Assembly (NCBI GenBank): GCA_034521225.1
Contig: JAXHMR010000018.1
Location: forward strand, 62,001-126,000
Reading direction: 5' to 3'
DNA from: Woeseia sp034521225
GTDB lineage: Bacteria; Pseudomonadota; Gammaproteobacteria; Steroidobacterales; Woeseiaceae
Length of the DNA: 64,000 nucleotides
Shown one piece after another: positions 28,894-36,872 of the stretch. Each line of letters begins with the position of its first letter. The stretch's first letter is position 1. The position numbers were made by a program, and so were the translations under genes. Under the pieces are notes generated by a model, which saw only the letters and a program-made list of their open reading frames with translations, did not search any database and was not told where the DNA came from.

Positions 28894-29948
28894 GTGGCTC
28901 CCCGGTCTTGCCGTGCCAGCGTCCTGGCGACGGTGGAAAGCACGGCCATGCGTATGGCAACGCCCTTCGTGACCTGCTCCGTGATGACCGAGCGCGGGCT
29001 GTCGGCTAGCGTCGATTCGATCTCGATGCCCCGGTTCATCGGCCCCGGATGCATGACGATCGCATCCGGCCTGGCAATCTTCATGCGCTCTTGACTGATG
29101 CCAAAATTGGCGAAGTACTGGTCGATACCCGGAATACCATCAAGGCTGCCAATCCGTTCGCGCTGGATGCGCAGCGCCATGACGACATCGGCGTCACGCA
29201 GGCCGTCGTCGAGACGATGCAGTATTTTCGCGCCGGGAAACGTTTCAGGATCCGGCGCAAGCGGCTTGGGCGAGACCAGCCGCAGTTCACCGACGCCCAT
29301 AGTCGTCAAGCCTTCAGCTGCCGAACGGGCGACACGTGAGTGAGCGATGTCGCCTACGATTGCGACCGTAAGGTTCTCAAAGCGCGGCTTGTGCTGGCGA
29401 ATCGTCAAAAGATCCAGCAGGCCCTGCGTCGGGTGCGACACATCCGATTCGCCGGCGTTCAGGATACTGACATGGTCCTCGACGTGGCGGGCGATATACG
29501 CCGGCACTCCGCTGCTCGCATCGCGCACGACGAACACATCGATCTGCATCGCCTGCAGTGAATAGATCGTATCGAGAATGCTCTCGCCCTTCTTGCGGGA
29601 CGACGTATTGACATCGAGATTCAGTATGTCCGCGCCCAGCCGTTTTGCCGCCAGCTCGAAGCTTGCACGGGTGCGGGTACTCGGCTCGAAAAACAGGTTC
29701 GCAATCGTCCATCCGGACAGCGACTCATTGCGCACTGCCGGTGCGCCCGGCGGACTCAGGTATTTCTCCGCCTCGTCCATTAGAGCCGTCAGCTGCGCCC
29801 GGTCGAGACCGCGCAGTGTCAGCAAGTGCCGGAGATTCCCGTCCGCGCGTGCATTGCAGGCGGGATTCGTCGGGAGTGGGGGGGGTGTCGAAGAGTTCAG
29901 TGACGGACATGGCGGCGGCATTTTACGCTGTCTTGGCGGGAATGGCAC
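28890..29948 (-). CDS. pyrB: Aspartate carbamoyltransferase catalytic subunit
   Basis: Condenses carbamoyl phosphate with aspartate in pyrimidine synthesis. Motifs: FEPSTRTRASFELAAKRLGA (carbamoyl-phosphate loop), HPTQGLLDLLTI, VALRIQRER, MHPGPMNRGIEI. The frame is open to 29948, but its first residues are Pro-rich and unlike the family. A run of eight G at 29878-29885 suggests the real start is the ATG at 29910, reading MSVTELFDTPP, joined by a one-base correction to the main frame (PLPTNPACNARADGNLRHLL). Either way the catalytic domain is complete. Confidence 0.92.
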   Translation of the reverse strand: MPFPPRQRKMPPPCPSLNSSTPPPLPTNPACNARADGNLRHLLTLRGLDRAQLTALMDEAEKYLSPPGAPAVRNESLSGWTIANLFFEPSTRTRASFELAAKRLGADILNLDVNTSSRKKGESILDTIYSLQAMQIDVFVVRDASSGVPAYIARHVEDHVSILNAGESDVSHPTQGLLDLLTIRQHKPRFENLTVAIVGDIAHSRVARSAAEGLTTMGVGELRLVSPKPLAPDPETFPGAKILHRLDDGLRDADVVMALRIQRERIGSLDGIPGIDQYFANFGISQERMKIARPDAIVMHPGPMNRGIEIESTLADSPRSVITEQVTKGVAIRMAVLSTVARTLARQDRGAT

Positions 29949-30016
29949 TTGGGTTTGGCTGCGTGGCAGTGTCTCGTGAGGTCTGGTTTCTTTTTACGAA
30001 TGGACCGCGGCTGCCG

Positions 30017-30108
30017 CACCGGTACCCTGCCGGGCAGCCCTTTGAAGGAATGGCTCCCTTCGGTCCGCTTTATTTCCATCAAAGGGCTCCCGGCAGGGGG
30101 TACCGGTG
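30017..30108 (+). repeat. Hairpin repeat element 1, copy D
   Basis: Arms 30017-30050 and 30074-30108 (AGCCCTTTGAAGGAA / TTCCATCAAAGGGCT in the inner part) with the invariant loop at 30051-30073. A conserved linker (30109-30157) leads straight into element 2 copy 2, the same arrangement as copy C followed by element 2 at 13.7 kb. It lies 69 bases upstream of pyrB. Confidence 0.88.
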
Positions 30109-30157
30109 CTCCTCTGAGCGAGCTGGATACTTCGGCGAGTGCCGCTGGCGCGATGGA

Positions 30158-30333
30158 GGATTATTCATGAACGGCACGATGGCAGGGGCGGAGGTGTGCC
30201 CCGGGGAGGGCTTTTCAGGGCTGTGCCGGACAGGGACGTCCGGCACAGAGCGTACAGGGACGTATTCACAGCGTCCCTGAAAAGCCCTCCCGGGTGCGCC
30301 TCCGCCATACCCCGCACGAAACCGTTCATGAAT
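30158..30333. mobile_element. MITE-like element 2, copy 2, interrupted by an IS4-family element
   Basis: The left terminal repeat GGATTATTCATGAA is at 30158-30171. The long arms are at 30199-30220 and 30275-30294, with the same central hairpin as copy 1. The right terminal repeat is cut: GTTCATGAAT (30324-30333) stands before the IS and GTTCACGAATAATCC (31861-31875) after it, which joined would give the expected right end. Confidence 0.8.
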
Positions 30334-31727
30334 GAATGGCACTTAAATAAGCTTCTGGGATGTCCCTGTTTTCGGATGTCGTCTCGTGCTTGCCAGCGCG
30401 GTTTCTGCAATCGTGGATACCACTTGGGTCTTCGCTTGATGGCGCGCGGCTCAACTCGCCCGGGGCGGTCGCCGACTCGCACCTGAGCAATCAGCATGAA
30501 CAGGTTCGCAGTGTCCGCCGCGGCTGCAGAAAGAAACTGCCGTTGGCTCCAGGCGATCCAGACTTGCAAGGTGTGTTTGAAGCTCAGTTGACGCGGCAAC
30601 AAATTGAAGCGGCAAGCTGTCGCGGCCATCAGTAACCGGATCAGGTTGTAGGCCAGCAGGTACACCCACAGTTCCTTCTGGCACATCTGTGGTGTCTTGC
30701 AGCGCAAGCTATCCATGCCGAGAGTACTCTTGATGTTTCTTAGATCCAATTCGACATCCCACCGGCACCAGAACAATTCTTTCAATGCACCCTTAGACAC
30801 CGCCCGCGGCTCAAGAAACGTCGTGACCAGGACTTTCTTGCCGACTTTCAGTTCGCGAACCCTGATCTCATCGGGATAGGCGAGATAGTCTTCGCGGCTC
30901 ATCCACGAGGGTTTATTGCCGGGTTTACTCCAGCTCACGACGTGATCGCGGACGCCGAGTTGCTTGCCCGCGGCAAAGTCTGTGCGGCGCCCGCCATGCT
31001 GCTCAAACAGTCCGTCCACGCCCCGCGAGAGCAGATCGGCAATCAGGAAATAACTGCAAAAATAAGCATCTGCGAGCACTATGTCGTCGGCAACAAACGA
31101 GCCTCGCAACTGCCGGTACAAACCATACTCACCCGTCCCTTTGCCTTTGATCGGCCCCAGCGCCGCCTCCAGCACCGCGCCTGTGGAAAGCGAGATCACA
31201 CCCACAACACGAGCCAAAGAACATCCCGCGCCAGGACGTTGCTTCCCATGCTGCGGGAAACGTGCCAGATTCTCCGCCGTATCCGGCATCGACACCGTCG
31301 TGCCGTCCACCAGTTTCACCGTGCGGCCTCGCCACCGCCACGCCTCAGGCACTCGCTCGCCGAGCAACCGACCGCTATGCCTAACCAGCTCAGACACCAT
31401 CTGCTCCGGCAAACGCTGCCGCGCAATGCAATAGCCGCCTGTGCTGGCACTCACCGCCGACATGCCGCTCAGCAGGCGACTGACAATCGCCTCATTCACC
31501 ACCTGCTGGCAGGAACCATCAGCGCTCATGGCTTGTGCCAAAAACATCGCCAATACCTGCGTTGGCGGATACAACCGCTCCCGATGCTCCGGCAGCTGCT
31601 CCTCGACCACATCCAATAACTCCGGACCCGTCAGCAAATTGAAAAAGTGGTTGGCATCGATCTGCCGTGCCTGTTTGGCGATACCCCATTGTTGCGCGGC
31701 ACATTGCCGTTTAAAGTCACTTCTCAT
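30165..31727 (-). CDS. IS4-family transposase
   Basis: DDE transposase. VKLVDGTTVSMPDTAEN (first Asp), VLADAYFCSYFLIADLL (second Asp) and WDVELDLRNIKSTLGMDSLR (catalytic Glu in the IS4-type C1 region). The start is the ATG at 31727, about 130 bases inside the right end of the element. The frame has no stop within the element: it reads out through the left end at 30334 and stops 170 bases into element 2, adding about 56 foreign residues. A TAA occurs in another frame just inside the end, so an indel in the last 50 codons is possible. Confidence 0.88.
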   Translation of the reverse strand: MRSDFKRQCAAQQWGIAKQARQIDANHFFNLLTGPELLDVVEEQLPEHRERLYPPTQVLAMFLAQAMSADGSCQQVVNEAIVSRLLSGMSAVSASTGGYCIARQRLPEQMVSELVRHSGRLLGERVPEAWRWRGRTVKLVDGTTVSMPDTAENLARFPQHGKQRPGAGCSLARVVGVISLSTGAVLEAALGPIKGKGTGEYGLYRQLRGSFVADDIVLADAYFCSYFLIADLLSRGVDGLFEQHGGRRTDFAAGKQLGVRDHVVSWSKPGNKPSWMSREDYLAYPDEIRVRELKVGKKVLVTTFLEPRAVSKGALKELFWCRWDVELDLRNIKSTLGMDSLRCKTPQMCQKELWVYLLAYNLIRLLMAATACRFNLLPRQLSFKHTLQVWIAWSQRQFLSAAAADTANLFMLIAQVRVGDRPGRVEPRAIKRRPKWYPRLQKPRWQARDDIRKQGHPRSLFKCHSFMNGFVRGMAEAHPGGLFRDAVNTSLYALCRTSLSGTALKSPPRGTPPPLPSCRS

Positions 31728-31860
31728 GAAGGTTGGCCTCGGAGCGGTAGGGTGGATGTTCTGGTAAACAACATCCTACCAATCCAGCCAACCTTCATCT
31801 TTACTTTCAATCCCTTAGCCCATAACCGCCAAATCGCTAAGGCTTATTTGGGTGCCATTC
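30334..31860 (-). mobile_element. IS4-family insertion sequence, 1,527 bp
   Basis: The ends are imperfect inverted repeats: the left begins GAATGGCACTTAAATAAGC and the right, read inwards, GAATGGCACCCAAATAAGC (17 of 19 identical). The flanks are GTTCATGAAT (30324-30333) and GTTCACGAAT (31861-31870), a 10-bp target duplication with one mismatch, within the usual IS4-family range. It carries a single transposase gene and is inserted in the right terminal repeat of element 2. Confidence 0.85.
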
Positions 31861-31862
31861 GT

Positions 31863-32342
31863 TCACGAATAATCCGGGTCCGGGTCCGGGTCCGGGTCGG
31901 GGCTCTGTTGCAGCCAGCGTTCGGCGATGAGGACGGCGGCGGCCGCATCGATCGTTTCCTTGCGGATGCGGCCCTTGCGGCCTTCACGGCGCTGGTCGCG
32001 CAGCTGTTCGGCGGCTTCGAGGGAGGTGTAGCGTTCGTCGATTGATGCAATCGGCAGGTGGAATTGTTCGAGGGCGGTGCGGAAGGCGCGGACGTCGCCG
32101 TCAATGGCGGATGCTGTGCCGTCGGGTTTCAACGGCAGGCCGACGATGAGGCGCGCGGGGCGCCACTCGTCGACGAGGGATTTTATTCGTTGCCAGTCCG
32201 GGCCTTCGTCACTGTTCCTGATCGTGCCGAGTGCTGTTGCCGAAGCCGTGATCTGCTGGCCGACAGCAATGCCGATGCGGCGGCGTCCGTAATCGAATGC
32301 GAGGATCGTCTCGGGTGCGGGCGTGTCAGGCGTGGCCGGCAT
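31863..32342 (-). CDS. ruvX: YqgF/RuvX RNase H-fold protein, putative pre-16S rRNA nuclease
   Basis: Processes the 5' end of 16S rRNA in E. coli. The ATG at 32342 gives about 159 residues: ILAFDYGRRRIGIAVGQ (metal Asp), LIVGLPLKPDG, IDERYTSLEAAEQL, KETIDAAAAVLIAERWL. The C-terminus is an unusual Asp-Pro repeat (QQSPDPDPDPDPDYS) coded by a GGGTCC tandem array (31873-31899) and ended by a TGA inside the IS target duplication. The start overlaps algH by 17 bases. Confidence 0.9.
   Translation of the reverse strand: MPATPDTPAPETILAFDYGRRRIGIAVGQQITASATALGTIRNSDEGPDWQRIKSLVDEWRPARLIVGLPLKPDGTASAIDGDVRAFRTALEQFHLPIASIDERYTSLEAAEQLRDQRREGRKGRIRKETIDAAAAVLIAERWLQQSPDPDPDPDPDYS
31873..31899. repeat. 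Hexanucleotide tandem repeat in the ruvX tail
   Basis: Four to five GGGTCC units (CCGGGTCCGGGTCCGGGT...) directly next to the right remnant of element 2. In the ruvX frame each unit codes Asp-Pro. Confidence 0.8.
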
Positions 32343-32889
32343 CGGAGGACAACTGGCTGATATCGATACCCAGCGAACGTGTAGCGACATGCCAGCGGTC
32401 GGTGAACGGCACATCAAAAACCAGCTCCGGCGTTGCCGGGACATTGAGCCAGGTATTGGCACGAATTTCCGCCTCCAGCTGGCCCGGTTCCCAGCCGGCA
32501 TAGCCGAGCGCAACAACGGCTTTCTGCGGACCGTCGCCCGTTGCCATCGCGTCCAGCACATCACGCGACAGCGTCAGCTGGATGTCGGCGGATACGGCGA
32601 CCGAGCTGTCATAGGAAAAACCGGGTTCGTGCAGGACGAAGCCGCGTTCGCGAGCCACCGGGCCGCCATCGAGCACCGGCAGCGTGGCAATCTCTGCATT
32701 GATTTCCGGTACATCGAGCTGCTCAAGCAGGCCGCCGAGCCGCAGTGTCAGCGGGCGGTTGATGACGATGCCCAGCGCGCCTTCCGCGTTGTATTCGCAG
32801 ATCAGTGTGACGGTCTCGCTGAAGTTCGGATCCGCCATCCCCGGCATGGCGATCAATAACTGGTTGTGCAGCGCGCTTCCGGACTCCAT
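32326..32889 (-). CDS. algH: UPF0301/YqgE (AlgH) family protein
   Basis: 187 residues. Family signatures: LIAMPGMADPNFSETVTLIC, GALGIVINRPL, VLDGGPVARERGFVLHEP, GYAGWEPGQLEAEIRANTWL. Biochemical function not settled; in Pseudomonas it was named for an effect on alginate. Same operon order (tonB-like, algH, ruvX, pyrB) as in Pseudomonas. Confidence 0.93.
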   Translation of the reverse strand: MESGSALHNQLLIAMPGMADPNFSETVTLICEYNAEGALGIVINRPLTLRLGGLLEQLDVPEINAEIATLPVLDGGPVARERGFVLHEPGFSYDSSVAVSADIQLTLSRDVLDAMATGDGPQKAVVALGYAGWEPGQLEAEIRANTWLNVPATPELVFDVPFTDRWHVATRSLGIDISQLSSDAGHA

Positions 32890-32930
32890 GCCATCAGTAT
32901 CGGTGCTGCGGCGGTGTCATACAACCGCCG

Positions 32931-33866
32931 TCAATTGGCGCGGGCCGCGGTCGGCACTGAGGTGTCGCTGAACTGCCACTTGTAGAGGAAATTGAGCTGC
33001 GGATAATCCAGCCGGACGGCCTCCGGAAACGGGTCGAACGGCGCCGCGCGCCGCAGGATATTGAGCGCCGCCTGGTCAATGGCATCCGACCCCGACGACC
33101 GCACGATAACGACTTCGGCCAGTTGCCCGGACGCATTCAACGTCACTTCGAGGGTCGGGCTGCCGGTCAGTCCGCGCAAGCCGCCCTGTTCCGGAATGTA
33201 TTTGCTGCCGACCGTTTCAATCTTGCGCTTCCAGCGGTCCACGTAGCCGGCGATGCTCGATTCCCGCGTGTCAGCGCTTACGATAATGCGCTCGCGATTC
33301 TGGTCGCGAACCAGAAAGTTTGCGTACTCGTCCTGTGGCAACGGCAGCGTTGTATCGACGCCGGATTTCAGTTCGGCCGCCCGGGATTCGTCCTGCATCG
33401 GATCCTCGCGAGGTTTGTCACGGACTGTACGAGTGTCGTCCCTCACTGTTGTCAGCAGCTGGTCCGCCGAGTCTTGCTGGCGTGATGCATCGAGACGGTC
33501 GCTCGCGTCGATGTCGCCGATATTGTCGACCGGAACCTCGCTCCTGGCCGGCGCGCTGGGCCGCGCTGACTCCTCGGTGTTGCCGCCGCCTTCCTGGCTG
33601 GCCTGCGCCAGGTACTCTGCGGGGTCCTCGCGATCAAAACTCTTGTCCGGGTCGGCGACGATCGTGACCTCGAGTGACACGGATTCGGAAAAAGCATCGT
33701 CCACCAGCGCATTGAAGGTGATACCGATGATCAGGATGCCGTGCAGCAGGGCCGCGAGGAAAAGCATCGGCGGCAGACGGTCCGGTTTGGGACCGTTATC
33801 GAGCGCGATCTCGTCCAGCGGACCGAGCTCTTTATCCTGCGTATTTTTATCAGCTCGTTCAGACAT
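32931..33866 (-). CDS. Energy transducer TonB-family protein
   Basis: About 311 residues from the ATG at 33866 (MSERADKNTQDKELGPLDEI). One membrane segment (LPPMLFLAALLHGILIIGIT, about residues 33-55), a long acidic and Gln/Ser-rich periplasmic linker, and a C-terminal TonB_C domain (YIPEQGGLRGLTGSPTLEVT; ASGQLAEVVIVRSSGSDAID). It occupies the position of the Pseudomonas tonB3 gene, next to gshB and pilG, whose product is needed for twitching motility; a similar role here is inferred from synteny. Confidence 0.85.
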   Translation of the reverse strand: MSERADKNTQDKELGPLDEIALDNGPKPDRLPPMLFLAALLHGILIIGITFNALVDDAFSESVSLEVTIVADPDKSFDREDPAEYLAQASQEGGGNTEESARPSAPARSEVPVDNIGDIDASDRLDASRQQDSADQLLTTVRDDTRTVRDKPREDPMQDESRAAELKSGVDTTLPLPQDEYANFLVRDQNRERIIVSADTRESSIAGYVDRWKRKIETVGSKYIPEQGGLRGLTGSPTLEVTLNASGQLAEVVIVRSSGSDAIDQAALNILRRAAPFDPFPEAVRLDYPQLNFLYKWQFSDTSVPTAARAN

Positions 33867-33914
33867 GTTGGCGGTCGACGTCCGACATCGAGTGGTCGGG
33901 TATTGTGGCACAGA

Positions 33915-34963
33915 TCAAGGGTTTGCGTTGCCCGCAGACTCCTGGTTTCGCCAGTGTACGCGTTCACGCATTTGCGGAGTGAGACGCAGGTCACCCCTGT
34001 CGCTGATCAGGAGTGCGTGATCGATGCCGAGCCTTTCGCACGCCTCGGCGAACTCCGCGCTGCCAGCGACAAGCAGTGCCGTTGCGGCAGCATCCGCCAG
34101 TACCGGGTCTGTATCAATGACGGTGACCGACGCCGTATCTTGGGCCGGATAGCCGGTGCGGGGGTCGAGGACATGCGTATAGCGCTGGCCGTCCGACTCG
34201 AAAAATCGTTCGTAGTTGCCCGATGTGACAATCGTTTGACCGGCGAGGGCCTCGATGCCGCCGATTGGCTCACCGCCGTCCGGGTCGCGTATGCCGATGC
34301 GTGCGGCACGCCCGTGCACCTGGCCGATCACAGTCATGTCACCGCCCAGGTCAACGATCGCGTTCTGGATACCCTGTTCGCGAAGAACCCGCACGGACAT
34401 GGCCAGTAACGCCCCCTTGGCGATACCGCCGGGATCAATGACGATATCGCGGTTGTTGCTGGTCAGCCGCAAGCCGTCCCACTGCAGTTGGCCGGCCCCC
34501 GGACGGCTCGCCAGAACAGACTCGATCGCGGCATCGGACGGCGGTTGCCAGTCCTGCTGCAGCGGCTCGTGAAAACCCCACACTTCCGTCAACGCTCCCA
34601 GCGCAACATTGAACAGGCCGCCGGAACGTGCCTCGAGATCCGTCGCGCGCTTCAGCAGCGACGCCAGTTCCTCGCTCACCTTTACACTCTCGCCCTTGGC
34701 CAGCGCGTGGTTGATGCGCGCGAGTTCGCTGCGATCAGCGGGCTCGTACCACGGATACCAGTCGCGGCCATAGTCGCGGTACAGGCGCTCGAGCGCATCG
34801 GTGGCAGCTTCCGCAGTGGCCTCGTCGGTGTCGTAGTAGCGCAGCGTTACCAGCGTGCCAAGCGTATGTAGCTGCACATTGTGGTTATTGTCAGTGGGTG
34901 CGCAGGCGGCAAGCAGCAACAGCAACACGATAACGGGAGTTATCGAAAAGCGTTGCAGCGCAT
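33915..34963 (-). CDS. apbE: FAD:protein FMN transferase ApbE, lipoprotein; probable frameshift at the N-terminus
   Basis: Attaches FMN covalently to Thr of periplasmic flavoproteins. Lipoprotein signal ITPVIVLLLLLAACAP; domain motifs DPGGIAKGALLAMSVRVL, IVDLGGDMTVIGQ, TSGNYERFF and THVLDPRTGYPAQ. The main frame has no good start and runs back into a hairpin repeat. An ATG at 34963 (MRCNAF) joins it if the AAAA at 34946-34949 is one base short. It lies between tonB and gshB, an addition to the Pseudomonas order. The last residues include QESAG, like the repeat-encoded tail of the PyrK-like protein. Confidence 0.87.
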
Positions 34964-35039
34964 TGCCACGGTCAGGGGCACATGCCCTGATGCCGCCGGT
35001 ATCCTCGCGGTGAGCTCTATATTCGATGGAGCTCGGCCG

Positions 35040-35130
35040 CACCGTACCCCTGCCGGGAGTCCTTTGGTGGAAATAAAGCGGACCGAAGGGAGCCATTCCT
35101 CCAAAGGACTCCCGGCAGGGGGTACCGGTG
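35040..35130 (-). repeat. Hairpin repeat element 1, copy E (opposite orientation)
   Basis: The invariant loop is reversed at 35073-35095; the arms (35040-35072, 35096-35130) pair. It is followed by a linker (GGTACCGGTGCTACTCAATG ... GCTTCGGGAGTGCC) like those after copies C and D. It lies between gshB and apbE, which are both on the minus strand. Confidence 0.88.
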
Positions 35131-35171
35131 CTACTCAATGCGTGCTGCATGCTTCGGGAGTGCCATTGTGT

Positions 35172-36146
35172 TCAGTCGTTGTCCTGTTTTGCGGCGAGTC
35201 TGCGCTCGATGGCGTCGAACAGCTGGCCTGCAATGTTCAGGTCGAACAGGCGGTCCAGTTCGCGGATACCCGTTGGGCTCGTTACGTTGATTTCGGTCAG
35301 GTAGTCGCCAATGACGTCGAGGCCGGCGAAAATGACGCCGCGTTCTTTCAACACCGGACCGACCTGTGCACAGATGTAGCGGTCGCGCTCCGTCAGTTCG
35401 CGTCCCTCACCTGTGGCGCCGAGCACCAGGTTGCCGCGATTGTCATCGGCCGCCGGCACGCGCGCGAGCGCATATGGCACCGGCTCGCCGTCAATCAGCA
35501 GGATGCGCTTGTCGCCCGCGCTGATTTCCGGGATATAACGTTGCGCCATCGCAAAGCGCTGTTCGTTGTCCGTCAAGGTTTCGAAGATCACGTTGGCGTT
35601 GTTGTCGCCCTTCCTGACGACAAAGATCGAGCGTCCGCCCATGCCATCGAGTGGCTTGACGACGATATGCTCGTTGTCGCGCAGGAATTGCTTCAGATCC
35701 GCTTTGGCACGGGTCACCAGCGTCAGCGGCGCACAATCAGCGAACCAGGCCGTGTAGACCTTCTCGTTCATGTCACGCAGGCTTTGCGGACGGTTGACGA
35801 TCAGTGCGCCCGCCGATTCCGCACGCTCCAGCATGTACGTGCTGTGGATGTACTCCATGTCGAACGGTGGATCCTTGCGCATCAGGATCACATCGAGTTC
35901 ACCGAGCGGCAATTCCGCGGCTTCACCCAGTTCAAACCAGTTATTGTGGTCGTCACGTACCCGGAGCGGCCGGGCAGTGCCATAAGCCACGCCGTTGACG
36001 AGCTTCATGTCGCGCTGCAGCATGTAGTGCACGTCAATGCCGCGGCGCCCGGCCTCCAGCAGCATGGCGAATGAGCTGTCTTTTTTCGGTGTAATCGTTG
36101 CGATCGGGTCCATGACGATCCCGAGGCGCAGTTTCTTCTCCGGCAT
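35172..36146 (-). CDS. gshB: Glutathione synthetase
   Basis: ATP-grasp enzyme joining gamma-glutamylcysteine and glycine. 324 residues. LGIVMDPIATITPKKDSSFA, MRKDPPFDMEYIHSTYMLER, VVKPLDGMGGRSIFVV, GDKRILLIDGEPVPYALARV and INVTSPTGIRELDRL are family blocks. Intact. Divergent from pilG. Confidence 0.95.
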   Translation of the reverse strand: MPEKKLRLGIVMDPIATITPKKDSSFAMLLEAGRRGIDVHYMLQRDMKLVNGVAYGTARPLRVRDDHNNWFELGEAAELPLGELDVILMRKDPPFDMEYIHSTYMLERAESAGALIVNRPQSLRDMNEKVYTAWFADCAPLTLVTRAKADLKQFLRDNEHIVVKPLDGMGGRSIFVVRKGDNNANVIFETLTDNEQRFAMAQRYIPEISAGDKRILLIDGEPVPYALARVPAADDNRGNLVLGATGEGRELTERDRYICAQVGPVLKERGVIFAGLDVIGDYLTEINVTSPTGIRELDRLFDLNIAGQLFDAIERRLAAKQDND

Positions 36147-36461
36147 GGTGAATTCCCTGGCTGGTTCAACGTCCGCCCATGGCGGCGCCCGTTACTATAC
36201 AGGCAGCGGTCGCGTGCCCATACCGGCATCAGGATGGCTGCGGGGACCGGGGAGCCTGAAAGCAGAAACCTCCGGACTCGAAGTGGGAAACCCTCGCCTC
36301 ATTCGTTTCTACCGCGCAGACTCCTGGCTCGCAAAGTTGGCGGATGGGACTGTTTGGCAAAGAAAAATCGGTGGCTGCGGTGCCCATCGTGGCGGCACCA
36401 TGGGCAATATGGTACAAGTCCGCTTAGCCCGGCTCGGGCTGCGAATGAACGAGGAAATCCG
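36147..36461. other. Divergent gshB/pilG intergenic region
   Basis: 315 bases. The only recognisable item is repeat unit copy 5 (36272-36327). The pilG start is preceded by GAGGAAA (36450-36456). No clear sigma-70 promoter was picked out on either strand. Confidence 0.5.
36272..36327 (+). repeat. 53-56-bp repeat unit, copy 5
   Basis: A 56-bp unit, CCGGACTCGAAGTGGGAAAC ... CAGACTCCTGG, the best match to a consensus of all five copies. It lies between divergent gshB and pilG. Confidence 0.82.
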
Positions 36462-36861
36462 GTGGCAAATACTGCGTCTCGAAGTCTCAACGGACTGAAG
36501 ATTCTGGTTGTGGACGACAGCAAGACAATACGGCGTACGGCGGAAACCCTGCTGTCAAAAGAAGGCTGTCAGGTATTCACGGCCATCGACGGCTTTGACG
36601 CATTGTCAAAGATTGCTGACCACCAGCCTGACCTGATTTTCGTCGACATCATGATGCCGGCGACTCGACGGTTACCAGACCTGCTCGCTGATCAAGCATA
36701 ACAAGGTGTTCAAGGACACTCCCGTGGTCATGCTGTCGAGCAAGGACGGGCTGTTCGATCGTGCCCGGGGCCGCATCGTCGGGTCCGAGCAGTACCTGAC
36801 CAAGCCCTTTACCCGGGACGAGTTGCTGGGTGCCATTTCAAACCAGGTCAGCCAGGTTTAG
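36462..36861 (+). CDS. pilG: Twitching-motility response regulator PilG, one frameshift
   Basis: Single REC-domain regulator of the Pil-Chp system. The GTG at 36462 follows GAGGAAA. KILVVDDSKTIRRTAETLLS (acidic pocket), DLIFVDIMMP (phospho-Asp). A one-base shift at about 36660 (extra G in CCGGCGACTC) restores RLDGYQTCSLIKHNKVFKDT, PVVMLSSKDGLFDRARGRIV, GSEQYLTKPFTRDELL. About 132 residues, the normal PilG length. First gene of the chemosensory operon; pilH follows after 11 bases. Confidence 0.93.
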
Positions 36862-36872
36862 GGGACCAAATC

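Noticed and set aside
29645..30280. 211-codon plus-strand frame over the pyrB start and repeats
   Set aside because: It crosses antisense pyrB, element 1 and element 2; no protein-like conservation.
30942..31619. 225-codon plus-strand frame within the IS
   Set aside because: Antisense to the transposase; composition typical of a shadow frame.
31873..31899. Short tandem array considered as a CRISPR
   Set aside because: Six-base units without spacers; it is a simple repeat within ruvX. No CRISPR array or cas gene seen in the window.
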